DNA of 64,000 nucleotides from Cognatishimia sp. 1_MG-2023 (GTDB lineage Bacteria; Pseudomonadota; Alphaproteobacteria; Rhodobacterales; Rhodobacteraceae), in contig NZ_JAUORX010000003.1 in NCBI RefSeq assembly GCF_030548175.1, forward strand, positions 248,001 to 312,000, read 5' to 3'. How positions within the stretch are numbered: the stretch's first letter is position 1; every line of letters begins with the position of its first letter. The translations under genes and the position numbers were made by a program. Below the pieces are notes generated by a model. It was given only the letters and a program-made list of their open reading frames with translations, searched no databases and was not told the DNA's origin. Below, piece by piece: positions 44,849 through 53,663 of the stretch.

Positions 44849-46315
44849 ATGCTTGGTCATATTTCATATATATCGGCCATTGTGCTGTTGGTTGCCTTGG
44901 TGCCGCCAGATAGATTAGGTGCCGCGCAGAACACCCTGATTGTGATCGGTTTTCTGGGGGCGTGGCGCTATAGCTGGGCGTTGATTAATTTCAGCCGTGC
45001 CATCTATTTCCGGCGGTTTGCCTATCCGCGTCGCAAGGCTTTGGCGCATCAGCGATATGCAGAACGGGCGCGGGCGGCGCATGCGTATTTTCTAACGACC
45101 TCTTACAAGATCGAGCCGGACATCACGATACCGGTCTATTCCAGCGTGTTTCGGGCGGCCGCGCATTCTGCGGGTGGGGCGACGATTGTGGCTTCTGTTG
45201 TGGATGGGGCAGATGAGCGGCTGGTGCGACAGGTGTTTTCTGCGATGCGCCAAGACATGTCCGGCGTAAAGCTGGTGATTGATCGCATCCCGGGAACGGG
45301 AAAACGCGACGCCTTGGCCAAGGCCTTTGGGCTGATTGCGCGGGAATGCCCAACCCATGATGACGTGGTGATTGTCGTGGATGGCGATAGCTGTGTGCCG
45401 GTTGATATTGTGGCCCAAACAGCGCCGTTTTTCACAGACTCCAAGGTTGGGGCGCTGACCACGGATGAGGCCGTAGACATTCCAAAGGCCGGCTTATTCC
45501 GGGATTGGTTTGGTATGCGGTTTGATCAACGGCAGGTCATGATGTGCTCTATGGGGGTGAGCAACCGGGTGTTAACCCTGACCGGGCGGATGTCTGTGTT
45601 CCGGGCCAGTCTGGCGACCCATCCTGAATTCATTCAACTGGTTAAACACGATCACATTGATCACTGGCGCTTGGGGCGGGTGAACTTTCTGACGGGGGAT
45701 GACAAATCTACCTGGTATTGGCTGCTGAGCCATGGCTGGGAGATGGCATATCTGCCCGATGTGCGCTCTGTTTCGATGGAAACCCAGCCGTTGCCGACGT
45801 TCTGGAGCAGCGCGATCACACTGATGGTGCGTTGGTTTGGAAACATGCTGCGTACCAATGGGCGGGCGCTGGATTTGCCGCGCCGGACGATTGGCACCTT
45901 TGTGTGGTGGTCGATTCTGGATCAGAATCTTTCGATCTGGACGACCTTGGCTGGGCCTTTGTCCGTTGCAGCGGCGGCCGTGTTTTTTGATCCGATCGTG
46001 ATCCCTGCCTACATCGCTTGGGTCATGTTCACGCGGTATATGTTTTGCATCGCAATTGGCCTGTTCCGCGGGCGCGCCTTTCCGATCACCTATCCCTTTT
46101 TGCTGTACTTTGGGCAGCTCGTTGGAGCGGCTGTGAAAAGCTACGTTTTCTTTCGCTTGGACCGTCAAAAATGGACGCGTCAGTCCGCAGGGCGCGGGCC
46201 ACGGACGCGGTTGTCATTGGGGCAAACCCTGCGCGCCTATGGGTCGGTTTATCTACACCTTATTGCACTTGGCTGGTTGTCGCTGGCTGTCCTTTATCTA
46301 ACCGGCGTCGCTTAA
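44849..46315 (+). CDS. alg8: Alginate polymerase glycosyltransferase Alg8
   Basis: Alg8 is the inner-membrane GT2 enzyme that polymerises mannuronate. The 488 residues have N- and C-terminal membrane helices and a cytoplasmic GT-A domain: VVIVVDGDS (DxD-like), TGRMSVFRA, GDDKSTWYW (with the GDD catalytic triad), and a QxxRW-like MVRWFGNMLR. The C-terminal helices (ASIWTTLAGPLSVAAAAVF region) form the export channel. It is next to alg44, its usual regulatory partner. Confidence 0.95.
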   Translation: MLGHISYISAIVLLVALVPPDRLGAAQNTLIVIGFLGAWRYSWALINFSRAIYFRRFAYPRRKALAHQRYAERARAAHAYFLTTSYKIEPDITIPVYSSVFRAAAHSAGGATIVASVVDGADERLVRQVFSAMRQDMSGVKLVIDRIPGTGKRDALAKAFGLIARECPTHDDVVIVVDGDSCVPVDIVAQTAPFFTDSKVGALTTDEAVDIPKAGLFRDWFGMRFDQRQVMMCSMGVSNRVLTLTGRMSVFRASLATHPEFIQLVKHDHIDHWRLGRVNFLTGDDKSTWYWLLSHGWEMAYLPDVRSVSMETQPLPTFWSSAITLMVRWFGNMLRTNGRALDLPRRTIGTFVWWSILDQNLSIWTTLAGPLSVAAAAVFFDPIVIPAYIAWVMFTRYMFCIAIGLFRGRAFPITYPFLLYFGQLVGAAVKSYVFFRLDRQKWTRQSAGRGPRTRLSLGQTLRAYGSVYLHLIALGWLSLAVLYLTGVA

Positions 46316-46337
46316 GCGCCTCATTTGGAATGATAAA

Positions 46338-47429
46338 ATGAGCAACACTGAATTATTCGAACCTCTGAATTCTTCAACAGAAGACGTGCCTTCTGGTTTT
46401 GTCTTTGAGGAGGAGCATCCGCAAATCAAGCTGCCGTTCTCGGCCTTTGTCTGTGGGCGCCGGATGGAAGGCGAAAGCCTGTCGCTGACCAAAGCGGAAT
46501 TGTCTGGCTTATTGGCACCGGGTGAAGTGGGGACAGAAGAGCTGATCAGCCTGCGGTTTGATTTCGATGGCTTCTCTATCACGCTGTATTCCGAGGCTTT
46601 TGTTTCTAAAAGCGGTGATAGCGAAAACGCGACGGTTGAATTGCGGTTTTCAAATCCGACGGGGGAGCATCTGGCCCCTCTGCGGTATATTTTGAACAGC
46701 CATATTGCTGGCCATGTTGTGAGTATGGGGCAGCTTTTGGGCTTTACCGGCCCGGTTGATGTGAAGCCAACCCCGCCAGAAGTGCAGCAGAGTTTGGCCA
46801 ACCGTTTGATGATGTTTGCGCGTATGGGTTTGGTTTTTGGACTAAGCACTGTGCTGGTCTATAGCGCGGTCACCATCGTGTATCAGCGCGTGGCCTATCA
46901 ATACGAGGCCCATCCGGTAACGATCACCCGCGAAGGGGAGTTGATGCGGGCGACCAGCGCGGGGCAGATCACCTTTGTCAATCCAACGGCGGTCAAAGGG
47001 GATGTCGTTTATTCCATCGCAGCCAATTCCGGTGAATTGTTGAGCGTGCGCATGCCCTGTGACTGCAATGTGCTGGCACTCGCTGGTTTCAAAACCGGGG
47101 CCACGGTGCTGGCAGGCGATGAAATCGTCAAGCTCACGGATGAAACGGCGGCTTTGGCTGTTGTCACTCAGATCAGTGATGGTGGGGTCGCGCGTATGAT
47201 CGCGGGTGATCAGCCTGAGCTTGAATTGACGAGTGGTGCGGTTGTGCCTGTGTCCCTTGATTTTGAGGGCGGCGGACCTGCTGGGCAGGTGCGCGCGACG
47301 CTGACGTTGCCGCAAAGTGCCACGGGTGTTGCGCAAGCAGGTGATGCCGCGCGGCTGCGGTTTCGCAATCGTTTCTTGGACAATTGGATCGCACCTATCT
47401 TTGGTTTTTTACAAGCGGGGCAGGCATGA
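46338..47429 (+). CDS. alg44: Alg44-like polymerase partner, PilZ motifs degenerate
   Basis: Alg44 couples Alg8 to the periplasm and, in Pseudomonas, senses cyclic-di-GMP. This 363-residue protein has a cytoplasmic PilZ-like part (about 25-130), one membrane helix (about 163-182, GLVFGLSTVLVYSAVTIVY) and a periplasmic HlyD-like part. The usual RxxxR motif is EEEHPQIKLPF and the D/NxSxxG motif is ESLSLTKAELSG, so key cyclic-di-GMP ligands are not seen. It is either insensitive to cyclic-di-GMP or senses it differently. Confidence 0.88.
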   Translation: MSNTELFEPLNSSTEDVPSGFVFEEEHPQIKLPFSAFVCGRRMEGESLSLTKAELSGLLAPGEVGTEELISLRFDFDGFSITLYSEAFVSKSGDSENATVELRFSNPTGEHLAPLRYILNSHIAGHVVSMGQLLGFTGPVDVKPTPPEVQQSLANRLMMFARMGLVFGLSTVLVYSAVTIVYQRVAYQYEAHPVTITREGELMRATSAGQITFVNPTAVKGDVVYSIAANSGELLSVRMPCDCNVLALAGFKTGATVLAGDEIVKLTDETAALAVVTQISDGGVARMIAGDQPELELTSGAVVPVSLDFEGGGPAGQVRATLTLPQSATGVAQAGDAARLRFRNRFLDNWIAPIFGFLQAGQA

Positions 47430-47505
47430 AGGGAGAGCTTAAGCGATTGAAGTAAGTAAGTTTAATCGGATTTTCTGGCTTTGGGCCTGAATACTGGAGA
47501 CGTTC

Positions 47506-48906
47506 ATGAAAGACATTCATCCTATTATTCTGTGTGGTGGTTCGGGATCTCGGCTTTGGCCTGTATCGCGTAGTCAAAGCCCTAAGCAATTTCAGCCCGT
47601 TGGTGGCGCTGGTTCGTTGACGTTTCTACAATCCACCATTCAGCGGCATCGGGTTGCAGGGTTTGCAAAGCCAACAGTGGTTACCGCGTCGCATCACAGT
47701 CACATTGTGACGCGGCAATTGGATGAGCTGCAGTGCGAAGCAGATGTCATCTACGAACCAATGGGGCGGAACACTGGCCCAGCCGTTTTAGCGGCGGCGA
47801 TCCAAGTGGCACAAACGGACCCAGATGCGTTGTTGCTTGTTGTTCCGTCAGACCATGTGATCAACGGAGATCTGAATGGGCAAATCCTAGCGATGCGTGC
47901 AGCGGCAAGCGAAGGGCGGATCGTGATATTTGGGATCACGCCAGCCTATCCAGAAACCGGCTATGGCTACATCGTGGATGGTGGAGCGCATGGCGGAAAT
48001 GCGGATCTACGAAAGGTCGATAAATTCGTCGAAAAGCCGCCTTTGCGTGAGGCAACGGAATTGCTGGCCGAGGGCAAGGCGTTTTGGGCGTCTGGGATTT
48101 CATTGTTTTCCGCATCAACGATCATCAAAGAAATGCGCACCTATGATCCCGAAACATATCACACGGTTTTCTCTGCCATTGATCGGGGTGAGGTGAGTGA
48201 GGGCGGGCTAACGCTACATCCTGCAAGTTTTCGTCGCGCGACTAATGAGCCGACAGAGCGGATTATCTTTGAGCGGTCTTCGCGCGTGGCGCTGGCACCG
48301 CTGGATGTTGAATGGGACGATGTGGGGTGTTGGACCTCTATGTATGCGATCAGTCAGCGTGATGCAGAGGGCAATGTGCTGCAAGGCGATGTTTTGGCGG
48401 TTGAGACCGAGAATGCTTTGGTACGTGCCGATAAACGGCTGGTCGCTGTGGTGGGCGTGTCGGATGTGATTGTCGTGGACACGCCGGATGCGATTTTGGT
48501 GACGCAACGCGGCAAATGTCAGAACGTCAAAAAGGTTGTCGAGGTTCTGCGGGATGAGCAGCGACCAGAGGCTGTTGTGCCTTTGTCTAAGGATTACCTT
48601 TGGGGACAAAGTCGGCGGGTTATGCGCTCTGGTAATTTCGACATGACGGTGATCAAGATCAATCCGGGGGCCTCTATCAAGATTGATCCGATGCCGGGGC
48701 GGCAGTTGATTGCGGTTGGCGGTGATCTTCAGGTGTTTGACGGCTTGCAGAGGCAGGATTTGGCGCTGGGGGAACGATATGTTCTGCCACCCAGTGGGCG
48801 GACTAGCCTGACGAATACAAAGAGTGATTTTGTTGAAGCTTTGTTGGTGACGTTGAACAGCACGCTGGATAATCAAATCCAGAGGTTGGGTGCGCATAAT
48901 GCGTAA
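47506..48906 (+). CDS. algA: Mannose-1-phosphate guanylyltransferase AlgA-like, isomerase half degenerate
   Basis: AlgA-type proteins make GDP-mannose and, through a second domain, interconvert fructose-6-P and mannose-6-P. The 466 residues have an intact guanylyltransferase signature (IILCGGSGSRLWPVSRSQSPKQF) and substrate motif (VEKPPLREAT). The C-terminal cupin lacks the usual QxHxxRAEHW metal site: here it is GASIKIDPMPGRQLIAVGG at about 390. So the isomerase reaction is probably lost and must come from elsewhere. It is followed by the algG-like gene with a 17-base overlap. Confidence 0.9.
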   Translation: MKDIHPIILCGGSGSRLWPVSRSQSPKQFQPVGGAGSLTFLQSTIQRHRVAGFAKPTVVTASHHSHIVTRQLDELQCEADVIYEPMGRNTGPAVLAAAIQVAQTDPDALLLVVPSDHVINGDLNGQILAMRAAASEGRIVIFGITPAYPETGYGYIVDGGAHGGNADLRKVDKFVEKPPLREATELLAEGKAFWASGISLFSASTIIKEMRTYDPETYHTVFSAIDRGEVSEGGLTLHPASFRRATNEPTERIIFERSSRVALAPLDVEWDDVGCWTSMYAISQRDAEGNVLQGDVLAVETENALVRADKRLVAVVGVSDVIVVDTPDAILVTQRGKCQNVKKVVEVLRDEQRPEAVVPLSKDYLWGQSRRVMRSGNFDMTVIKINPGASIKIDPMPGRQLIAVGGDLQVFDGLQRQDLALGERYVLPPSGRTSLTNTKSDFVEALLVTLNSTLDNQIQRLGAHNA

Positions 48907-50380
48907 TCTTTGGTTCGTAAGTATCTGTCTTTTTTGCTTTTTGCCGCGATTGGCTTTGGCCGTAGAACCCGCGCGTTTGGTGGAATTAGAACAACGCATA
49001 GAGGCAGTATTTGCGGACCGTGAAGGCGATATTCTTGATCCGGCCATGGATTTGGTTGCTGTGGCGCGAACCCGTTCCGTCTTGCCCGATTTACCAAATC
49101 TAACTGTTGAGGACGCGCTTGTTTCACTTACTGATTTACGGATCGTATTGGCGCAGCTTTCGTTGTTTGTAGGTGGCAATAACCAGCTGCGGATTATGCG
49201 GGCACAGGGGCAAGTGGTGCCAAAGGCTTTGGCGGTTGAAAGCGGGCGGATCACGCTTTCAGAATTGCAAGAACGTGCGCGTGCCTTAAGTGCAGATCAA
49301 CCGTTGCTGGAGGGGAGGGCCTTTGCGCTGCCGGTTGTCATCTGGCCCGAGGCGCAGTTGGTTTTGCAGCCCGGAGATGACTTGCAGTTAAGCCGTGAAG
49401 CCGGGGCATTTCTGATTAATTTCGGTGGCTTCTATGCGCGATCTGCGCAGGTGCGTGGTGTTGGTGATCCGAACCGGCAGGACGCGGAGTTTCGGCCCTT
49501 TGTCGCCACGGCTGGCGCGGGGTATGCGTTGATGGCAGAGACGCGGTTTCAGTCCCTGGGATTTGGCAAAGTCGCGGCCTATTCGGGGGTGTCGTTTTTA
49601 GCGGGCGGCGTTTATCCGGCGCAATATGCGACGCAGCTATTGTTCAATCAGTTTTCAGACGTGGGTGAATTGACCCTGCGACGCACGCAATCAACCCGTG
49701 TTGAAGGCAATGTGTTTCGCAATTCCCAAGCGCTTCCGCTTGCGATCAAAGGGGCTGTTGATGCTCACATTATCGGAAATGTCTTTTTGGATAGCCCCTC
49801 GGCCAGCACTTTGCGTGTCAGCGAGGGCGCACGTGGCACGCGGTTGATCCGTAATGTTCTGCTTTCTGGCAAAGGGGGCGGCATTGATCTGCGCGGGGCT
49901 GGGATTGGTTCTGTGATTGCAGACAATTTGGTGTGGTCCCACAAGGGTGTTGGGATTTCCGTGGATCGTTCTGATTGTGCCCGTATCGCCGGGAATGCCG
50001 TAATCCGGAATGGGCAAAAGGGCATCGCGTTAACCACGTCCCGCGCGGCGGAAGTGTCGGGTAATCTGCTGTATCGCAATGGCAGTGCAGGCATTCTTGT
50101 CAATCATCAACCGGCCAGCACGTTGACGGCCATTCGGGGCAACGTATTGGCGCGGAACCGTGTTGGATTGTTCTTAGCGAGTGCTGCGGATCTGTCGTTA
50201 GGTGGAAACGATTTTTCCAATCAATTTCCAAGGCTTGTGGGCGGTGATGCGCAGTTTGAAAGCGGCAAAATCTTTCAAGACCTGCAAGGAGTTGAACCTG
50301 TTGAAATGAGTTTTGGTGGCATTGCTTGGCCTGCGCTTCAGGCGCTCGAATGTCCTCAGCTTACCGTGAAAGAGGAGTAA
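48890..50380 (+). CDS. algG: AlgG-like beta-helix protein without the epimerase catalytic motif
   Basis: This is a 496-residue exported protein (signal peptide about 1-25, LFCFLPRLALA). The N-terminal part and LSREAGAFLINFGGFYARSAQVRG, then EFRPFVATAGAGYALMAETRFQSLGF, match AlgG, and a right-handed beta-helix follows (about 195-430; GNVFRNS, ADNLVWSHKGVGISVD, GNAVIRNGQKGIAL). The catalytic DPHDRSHG of AlgG, expected near residue 285, is replaced by IKGAVDAHIIGN, so mannuronan C5-epimerase activity is doubtful. A structural role in the periplasmic scaffold is likely. GTG start at 48890; an ATG at 48899 is an alternative. Confidence 0.8.
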   Translation: MRIMRNLWFVSICLFCFLPRLALAVEPARLVELEQRIEAVFADREGDILDPAMDLVAVARTRSVLPDLPNLTVEDALVSLTDLRIVLAQLSLFVGGNNQLRIMRAQGQVVPKALAVESGRITLSELQERARALSADQPLLEGRAFALPVVIWPEAQLVLQPGDDLQLSREAGAFLINFGGFYARSAQVRGVGDPNRQDAEFRPFVATAGAGYALMAETRFQSLGFGKVAAYSGVSFLAGGVYPAQYATQLLFNQFSDVGELTLRRTQSTRVEGNVFRNSQALPLAIKGAVDAHIIGNVFLDSPSASTLRVSEGARGTRLIRNVLLSGKGGGIDLRGAGIGSVIADNLVWSHKGVGISVDRSDCARIAGNAVIRNGQKGIALTTSRAAEVSGNLLYRNGSAGILVNHQPASTLTAIRGNVLARNRVGLFLASAADLSLGGNDFSNQFPRLVGGDAQFESGKIFQDLQGVEPVEMSFGGIAWPALQALECPQLTVKEE

Positions 50381-50383
50381 ATT

Positions 50384-51826
50384 ATGGTCTTCTCATCTGA
50401 GTCCTTTTTGTTTTTGTTTTTGCCCGTTTTCCTCGCCCTCTATTACCTGACGCCAAACAGGTGGCGATCCGTAACCATCCTTTTGGGTAGCTACGTGTTT
50501 TACGCCTGGTGGCGGATAGATTTCCTTGGACTTCTGTTTCTCACCACGCTGTTCAGCTATGGGATCGGTCAAAAGATCGCGGCGCATCGGGGCACGCGGC
50601 TTGGGCAAACCTACCTGATGATCGGCGTCGTTGGGTGCCTTGGCGTGTTGGGTGTTTTCAAATACCTCAATTTCTTTATCGACAGCTTTGCCATGTTGGC
50701 CGGAACCGATGCCGGTGGGTTGGGCATTCATTGGCGATTGATCTTGCCGATTGGCATTTCATTCTATGTTTTTCAGGCACTCAGCTATTTGATTGATGTT
50801 CACCGCGGGGATGCCACCGCAGACGCGCGTTTCGTGGATTTTGCGGCGTTTATCGCGTTATTTCCGCAGCTTATTGCCGGACCTATCCTACGTTACAAAG
50901 ATCTAGAGGATCAGTTTCGCGAACGGGATCATAGCGTTGAATTATTCTGCGATGGTCTTGCGCGCTTTTTGATTGGTCTTGCGAAAAAGGTGCTGTTGGC
51001 GGATGCGGTTGCGCCCTTGGCGGACGTTGTGTTTGGCGCGGATAGTCCGGGGATGGTTTTCGCCTGGGCGGGGGCCGCGGCCTATATGTTACAGCTGTAT
51101 TTCGATTTTTCGGGCTATAGCGATATGGCGATTGGCCTTGGGAAAATGATGGGCTTTCGGTTCCTCGAAAACTTTCGCTTTCCGTATATCAGCCGATCAA
51201 TCACCGAGTTCTGGCGGCGCTGGCATATCTCTTTGTCCAATTGGCTGCGCGATTACTTGTATGTGTCTCTGGGCGGCAACCGCGTGTCCGCGCGTCGGAC
51301 ATATTTCAACCTGATGGCTGTCATGGTGCTGGGCGGGCTGTGGCATGGGGCGAATTGGACCTTTGTGCTGTGGGGCGTTTGGCATGGCGGGCTACTGGCG
51401 ACAGAGCGGTTCTTTGGCTGGGATAAGCGCGCAAGCGGGCATTGGTTTGCATGGCCGATGACCCTGGGCTTTGTCCTGCTGGGGTGGGTGATGTTTAGGG
51501 CCACCAGCGTTGGCGAGGCAGTTTGGGTTTATGCGGGACTGTTTGGTGCGAACGGGCTGTGGGGCGATCCCTCGCTTTGGTTCGAAATCACACGGGAAAG
51601 CGTTGCGTTTACTGTGATTGCGGCTGTGGTCGTATGCCTAGAACGCCCGTTGTTTGAGGCGTTTTCACAACCCAAACCTACGTTGAATGGCGATGTGGGT
51701 GGTGTTGGTGTGATCAGCCAAACTGGGCAAATTGTAGCGGTGCTGTCCGTGGCTCTGCTCGGGGCGATGGCTGTATTGAAACTCGCCGAGCAAAGCTTCT
51801 CTCCGTTTTTGTATTTCCAATTTTAA
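50384..51826 (+). CDS. algI: Alginate O-acetyltransferase AlgI (MBOAT)
   Basis: AlgI is a multi-spanning MBOAT membrane protein that passes acetyl groups across the inner membrane for alginate acetylation. The 480 residues hold ISFYVFQALSYLIDVHRG, FPQLIAGPILRY, YFDFSGYSDMAIGLGKMMGF, RRWHISLSNWLRDYLY and the catalytic His321 in GLWHGANW. It starts 3 bases after the algG stop codon with GAGGAG upstream. Its periplasmic partners are AlgJ and AlgX, both present. Confidence 0.95.
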   Translation: MVFSSESFLFLFLPVFLALYYLTPNRWRSVTILLGSYVFYAWWRIDFLGLLFLTTLFSYGIGQKIAAHRGTRLGQTYLMIGVVGCLGVLGVFKYLNFFIDSFAMLAGTDAGGLGIHWRLILPIGISFYVFQALSYLIDVHRGDATADARFVDFAAFIALFPQLIAGPILRYKDLEDQFRERDHSVELFCDGLARFLIGLAKKVLLADAVAPLADVVFGADSPGMVFAWAGAAAYMLQLYFDFSGYSDMAIGLGKMMGFRFLENFRFPYISRSITEFWRRWHISLSNWLRDYLYVSLGGNRVSARRTYFNLMAVMVLGGLWHGANWTFVLWGVWHGGLLATERFFGWDKRASGHWFAWPMTLGFVLLGWVMFRATSVGEAVWVYAGLFGANGLWGDPSLWFEITRESVAFTVIAAVVVCLERPLFEAFSQPKPTLNGDVGGVGVISQTGQIVAVLSVALLGAMAVLKLAEQSFSPFLYFQF

Positions 51827-51835
51827 GGGGCTGAT

Positions 51836-52903
51836 ATGTCGATGCGTGTTGCTTTCAAACTGACATTGCCGCTGGCGTTCTTTGGCTATGCTATGTTCGC
51901 CAATGTAGCGTTGTTTCAATCGCCGGTGGTGGTGCCTAAATTGGGCAGTGTGTTTTCTGGTGAAATGACCAAAGCCGTTGATCAGCTATACCGCGATGGG
52001 CTGATGCATCGTGATCCGGCTGTGGGGTGGATTGGCGCCGCGCGATATGCGCTGCTGAACGAAGGGCGCAGTGGTGTCGTCGCTGGGCAAAAAGGCTGGC
52101 TGTTTAGCGATGAAGAGTTTCGGGCCGTTGATAGCTCTGCAGAAGTATATGATGCAACATTGCGGTGGATTAGTGAGGTAGATCAAACCCTTGCGGGTCA
52201 CGGTGTTGATCTGGTTGTTGTTCCATTGGCCAGCAAGCTGGATGTCGCTCGGCAGCATGGATTGGCGCCAGAACAGGCTTTGGAACAGCAGCGCCTGTAT
52301 GACGGTTTTGTCGATGAGCTGGCTGATGGTGGCGTGACTGTTGTGTCGTCACGCGACGCGCTTTCGAATGTAGCGACGCCCTTCCTCAAAACAGATACCC
52401 ATTGGACAGTTGAGGGCGCAACGGCGGTTGCGGAGGCTGTTGCGATGTCTTCGACGGTGCCGTTGGGGGACCAACAGGTCGACGTGACGCCGCTGCCAAC
52501 CAAGACATTTGCGGGGGATTTGGTATCCTTTGTGACATCTGACAGCATTGCGCCCTTCGTGGGGTTGGCGGCTGAAACGGTGACCCCCTTTGAGGCAACG
52601 CTGCTTAACGACGCTTCTGCCACATTGGATTTGTTCGGCGACAGCGGGCCAGCACCCTTGGCTTTGGTTGGGACCAGTTACTCAGCCAATACGAATTGGA
52701 GCTTTGCGCCGGCATTGTCATTGGCATTAAAGCAGGACCTTCTGAATTACGCGCAAGAGGGACGGGGCCCTGTTGCCCCGATGCGCGATTACCTTAACCA
52801 GCTTGATCCAGCGGCATTGCCGGCAGCTGTGATTTGGGAATTTCCAGTACGTTACCTAACGGATCCAAAGCTGATTTCAGAGGAGCAATCCGATGAACAG
52901 TAG
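51836..52903 (+). CDS. algJ: Alginate O-acetyltransferase AlgJ
   Basis: AlgJ is a periplasmic, membrane-anchored SGNH-like acetyltransferase of the AlgI/J/F/X system. The 355 residues have an N-terminal signal-anchor (about 5-27), the Asp-His pair in KTDTHWTVEGA (Asp187, His189) and the nucleophile Ser281 in VGTSYSANTNW. Both motifs are intact, so acetylation competence is likely. It overlaps the small Sel1-like gene by 11 bases and follows algI by 9. Confidence 0.93.
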   Translation: MSMRVAFKLTLPLAFFGYAMFANVALFQSPVVVPKLGSVFSGEMTKAVDQLYRDGLMHRDPAVGWIGAARYALLNEGRSGVVAGQKGWLFSDEEFRAVDSSAEVYDATLRWISEVDQTLAGHGVDLVVVPLASKLDVARQHGLAPEQALEQQRLYDGFVDELADGGVTVVSSRDALSNVATPFLKTDTHWTVEGATAVAEAVAMSSTVPLGDQQVDVTPLPTKTFAGDLVSFVTSDSIAPFVGLAAETVTPFEATLLNDASATLDLFGDSGPAPLALVGTSYSANTNWSFAPALSLALKQDLLNYAQEGRGPVAPMRDYLNQLDPAALPAAVIWEFPVRYLTDPKLISEEQSDEQ

Positions 52904-53663
52904 GGGGATTGCCGCGATACTTTGGTTAGGGATGGCCTCAACCGCGCAGGCAGAGGTTTTGACTGTGCCGCTTGTCCAAGGCACACATTTTGGGCGTGAC
53001 GTGGCTTTGGCGCCGCGCATCCGGTCCTCGTCGGATTTGCGCGCTCCGGGTCTCATTCAGGCTCGTAAAGCGATGGTGCAAAAGCGGCGGTTGTCTTTGG
53101 GGACGTTGCGCAGTTTGGCGGATGCGGGCGACGGTTTGGCGGCCCATCAATTGGCAGAACGTCTGGCGGCAAAGGACCGCTCTGATTTGGCAGCTGATAC
53201 TGCGCATTATTATTCGATCGCGGCGGCCAAGGGACGTAGTTATGCCGTAAGAGGCATGGTGACTGCGATTGATCAGATTGACCAAAAGGCGGTGCATCCC
53301 CGGCGGTTGGCAGAACTGAAAAAGGTGCTGTTTGCCTATGTCAAAGCAGGCCATCCGTTGGCGGTGAAGGCGGCACTGGCTTATCATCTTTCTGCATATC
53401 CATTTGGGGATTTGTCGCATGAAATGAGGACGTTGGCCTTGGCGTCAAACACCTCTGGTGCTGGGGGGATTGCGTTGCAACTCGCGTCCATAACCTTGCA
53501 AAACTCTGCAGCTGACGCTGCCGCTTTGGCTGAGGCGCAAACCTTGTTGGGTATCGCGCAGCAATCACCATCGTTCAGCCAACGTGTGACAGCCACCAAT
53601 TTATTGCCATTGGTTCAGGCGCGGCTAGACCAATTTCCCCCACAACAACAGGAAGCAAATTGA
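52893..53663 (+). CDS. Exported Sel1/TPR-like protein in the alginate cluster
   Basis: This 256-residue protein has a signal peptide (about 1-20, TAQAEV) and helical repeat-like segments (LRSLADAGDGLAAHQLAERLA, TAHYYSIAAAKGRSYAVRGM, LFAYVKAGHPLAVKAALAYH) similar to Sel1-like repeats. I do not recognise a named gene. It may be a second periplasmic scaffold, partly taking the AlgK role. GGAG lies about eight bases before the ATG, which overlaps algJ; its stop overlaps the start of algX (TGATG). Confidence 0.75.
   Translation: MNSRGIAAILWLGMASTAQAEVLTVPLVQGTHFGRDVALAPRIRSSSDLRAPGLIQARKAMVQKRRLSLGTLRSLADAGDGLAAHQLAERLAAKDRSDLAADTAHYYSIAAAKGRSYAVRGMVTAIDQIDQKAVHPRRLAELKKVLFAYVKAGHPLAVKAALAYHLSAYPFGDLSHEMRTLALASNTSGAGGIALQLASITLQNSAADAAALAEAQTLLGIAQQSPSFSQRVTATNLLPLVQARLDQFPPQQQEAN

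Noticed and set aside
45572-46168. Open - strand frame of 198 codons inside alg8
   Set aside because: Antisense to the GT2 domain and membrane helices of Alg8; arginine- and histidine-rich without a domain.
52893-53663. AlgE porin candidate
   Set aside because: The protein is helical and repeat-like with 256 residues; AlgE is a beta-barrel of about 490 residues.
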